Assembly: GCA_943355135.1 (NCBI GenBank)
Contig: CALREG010000004.1
Location: 1 to 29,559 of the forward strand
Source of the DNA: Candidatus Nomurabacteria bacterium
GTDB lineage: Bacteria > Patescibacteriota > Minisyncoccia > Phycocordibacterales > SBAW01
DNA: 29,559 nucleotides
Reading direction: 5' to 3'
Every line of letters begins with the position of its first letter. Positions within the stretch are counted from its first letter, which is position 1. This document shows positions 29,065 to 29,559 of this stretch, piece after piece. The position numbers were made by a program, and so were the translations under genes. Under the pieces are notes generated by a model. That model was not told the DNA's origin, ran no database searches, and was given only the letters and a program-made list of their open reading frames with translations.

Positions 29065-29250
29065 TTACCTCCACTGAGGAGGCGTATTCCTGCGGCTGCG
29101 AATGAACGCAACCACAAGCACTGCGGCAACCGCCACCTCCGCGACGACGAGCACCCACCGAAAACCGGTAGAGGTGTTGAAGCCGAAGAAAACGGACGCC
29201 ATCGCAACCGTGAAGGCTGCGAAAATGAGGAAACCCTCAAAAACAGTCAT
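29065..29250 (-). CDS. Orphan 61-residue two-helix membrane protein
   Basis: From the ATG at 29250 the product has two transmembrane segments (VFEGFLIFAAFTVAMASVFF and WVLVVAEVAVAAVLVVAFI) and a basic tail RSRRNTPPQWR. This suggests a hairpin with the C-terminus in the cytoplasm. No family is recognised. The start is fixed by a GGAGG Shine-Dalgarno sequence 5 nt upstream; a longer in-frame reading from 29538 was rejected. It shares the bidirectional terminator with tig and lies between tig and clpP. The upstream region can form GTAGGT-GGCTT-ACCTAC (29327-29343), but no clear promoter was found. Confidence 0.75.
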   Translation of the reverse strand: MTVFEGFLIFAAFTVAMASVFFGFNTSTGFRWVLVVAEVAVAAVLVVAFIRSRRNTPPQWR

Positions 29251-29365
29251 GGAACCCTCCATTGGTTTGCTGCTTGCGGAATGCAAGACAGCGGAAAGAA
29301 CGGACATCCCGTTCGGTTTAGGTGCGAAGTAGGTAAGCCACCTACCCTGTGACATAACGGTACGC

Positions 29366-29394
29366 TTGAAAGTTCGTGGGGTCAAGACTATACT
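29366..29394 (+). promoter_or_regulatory. clpP promoter (leaderless)
   Basis: TTGAAA at 29366-29371, a 17-bp spacer, TATACT at 29389-29394, then 6 nt to the ATG at 29401. The -35, spacing and -10 are all good, so +1 is predicted at the start codon itself. Confidence 0.82.
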
Positions 29395-29400
29395 GTGCAC

Positions 29401-29559
29401 ATGCAAAAAAACCCAGAATTCGCACAATTGGTGCCTATGGTCATAGAAAAGTCCCCTTTTGGCGAGCGCGCCTTCGACATCTACTCGCGCCTGCTCAAAG
29501 AGCGCATCATCTTCCTTGCAGGCCCGATCGAGGACCACACCGCCAACTTGGTCATCGCC
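29401..29559 (+). CDS. clpP: ATP-dependent Clp protease proteolytic subunit (5' part)
   Basis: The first 53 codons of ClpP, the serine-protease barrel that works with ClpX/ClpC. The visible N-terminus ([44 protein letters not shown]) matches the highly conserved ClpP opening. The frame is open at the window edge, and the catalytic Ser/His/Asp lie beyond it. It has no Shine-Dalgarno sequence and a well-formed promoter predicting a leaderless mRNA. Confidence 0.95.
   Translation, partial: MQKNPEFAQLVPMVIEKSPFGERAFDIYSRLLKERIIFLAGPIEDHTANLVIA

Noticed and set aside
29065..29538. 157-codon version of the 61-residue membrane protein
   Set aside because: The extension runs antisense through clpP and its promoter; the GGAGG 5 nt before 29250 marks the real start.

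Overview
The window looks like part of the genome of an ultra-small, host-dependent bacterium of the Candidate Phyla Radiation (Patescibacteria), most likely a Parcubacterium. This is inferred from gene content and style, not from a 16S gene, which is absent. Pointers are the short and diverged housekeeping proteins, the lysine/alanine-rich tails on ribosomal proteins, a PilB-like ATPase with eroded catalytic motifs, a ComEC split from its metallo-beta-lactamase domain, small secreted PKD/peptidoglycan-binding and coiled-coil proteins, and many tiny orphan genes.

Positions 1-14140 hold the str-S10 ribosomal region, read on the minus strand: rpsL-rpsG, fusA, tuf, rpsJ, rplC-rplD-rplW-rplB, rpsS-rplV-rpsC-rplP (rplP is cut by the window edge). 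The ancestral gene order is kept, but accessory genes sit at most transcription-unit joints. Between rpsG and fusA are a hicBA toxin-antitoxin pair, two micro-membrane proteins and three orphan genes. Between fusA and tuf are a secreted PKD protein and an orphan. Between rpsJ and rplC are an orphan and a candidate small RNA. Between rplB and rpsS are two orphan genes on the opposite strand, and rpsS has acquired its own promoter.

Positions 14120-20900 hold a site-2 protease divergent from rpmB, a soluble ComEC-type metallo-beta-lactamase, an orphan signal-peptide protein, a diverged Fe/Mn superoxide dismutase, and the recJ-rnhA-comEC cluster divergent from a HIT hydrolase. Positions 20897-24605 hold tpi-pgk (glycolysis), a small CBS-like orphan under a consensus sigma70 promoter, and the degenerate GspE/PilB-type ATPase. 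Positions 24626-29559 hold nusA with a two-hairpin leader, inorganic pyrophosphatase, two envelope proteins, a trigger factor lacking its PPIase domain, an orphan membrane protein, and the 5' end of clpP.

Two styles of gene start coexist. At least ten genes, mostly housekeeping, have a -10 hexamer ending 6-8 nt before the start codon and no Shine-Dalgarno sequence, so they should make leaderless mRNAs. Ten small orphan genes all carry a clear or near-consensus Shine-Dalgarno sequence at normal spacing, often with an extended -10 promoter of the TGTGGTATAGT type and a private terminator. The clearest sign of recent transfer is the hicBA islet, which is flanked by a 37-bp direct repeat made of the 3' end of rpsG. 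No tRNA, rRNA, CRISPR array, transposase or integrase was recognised.
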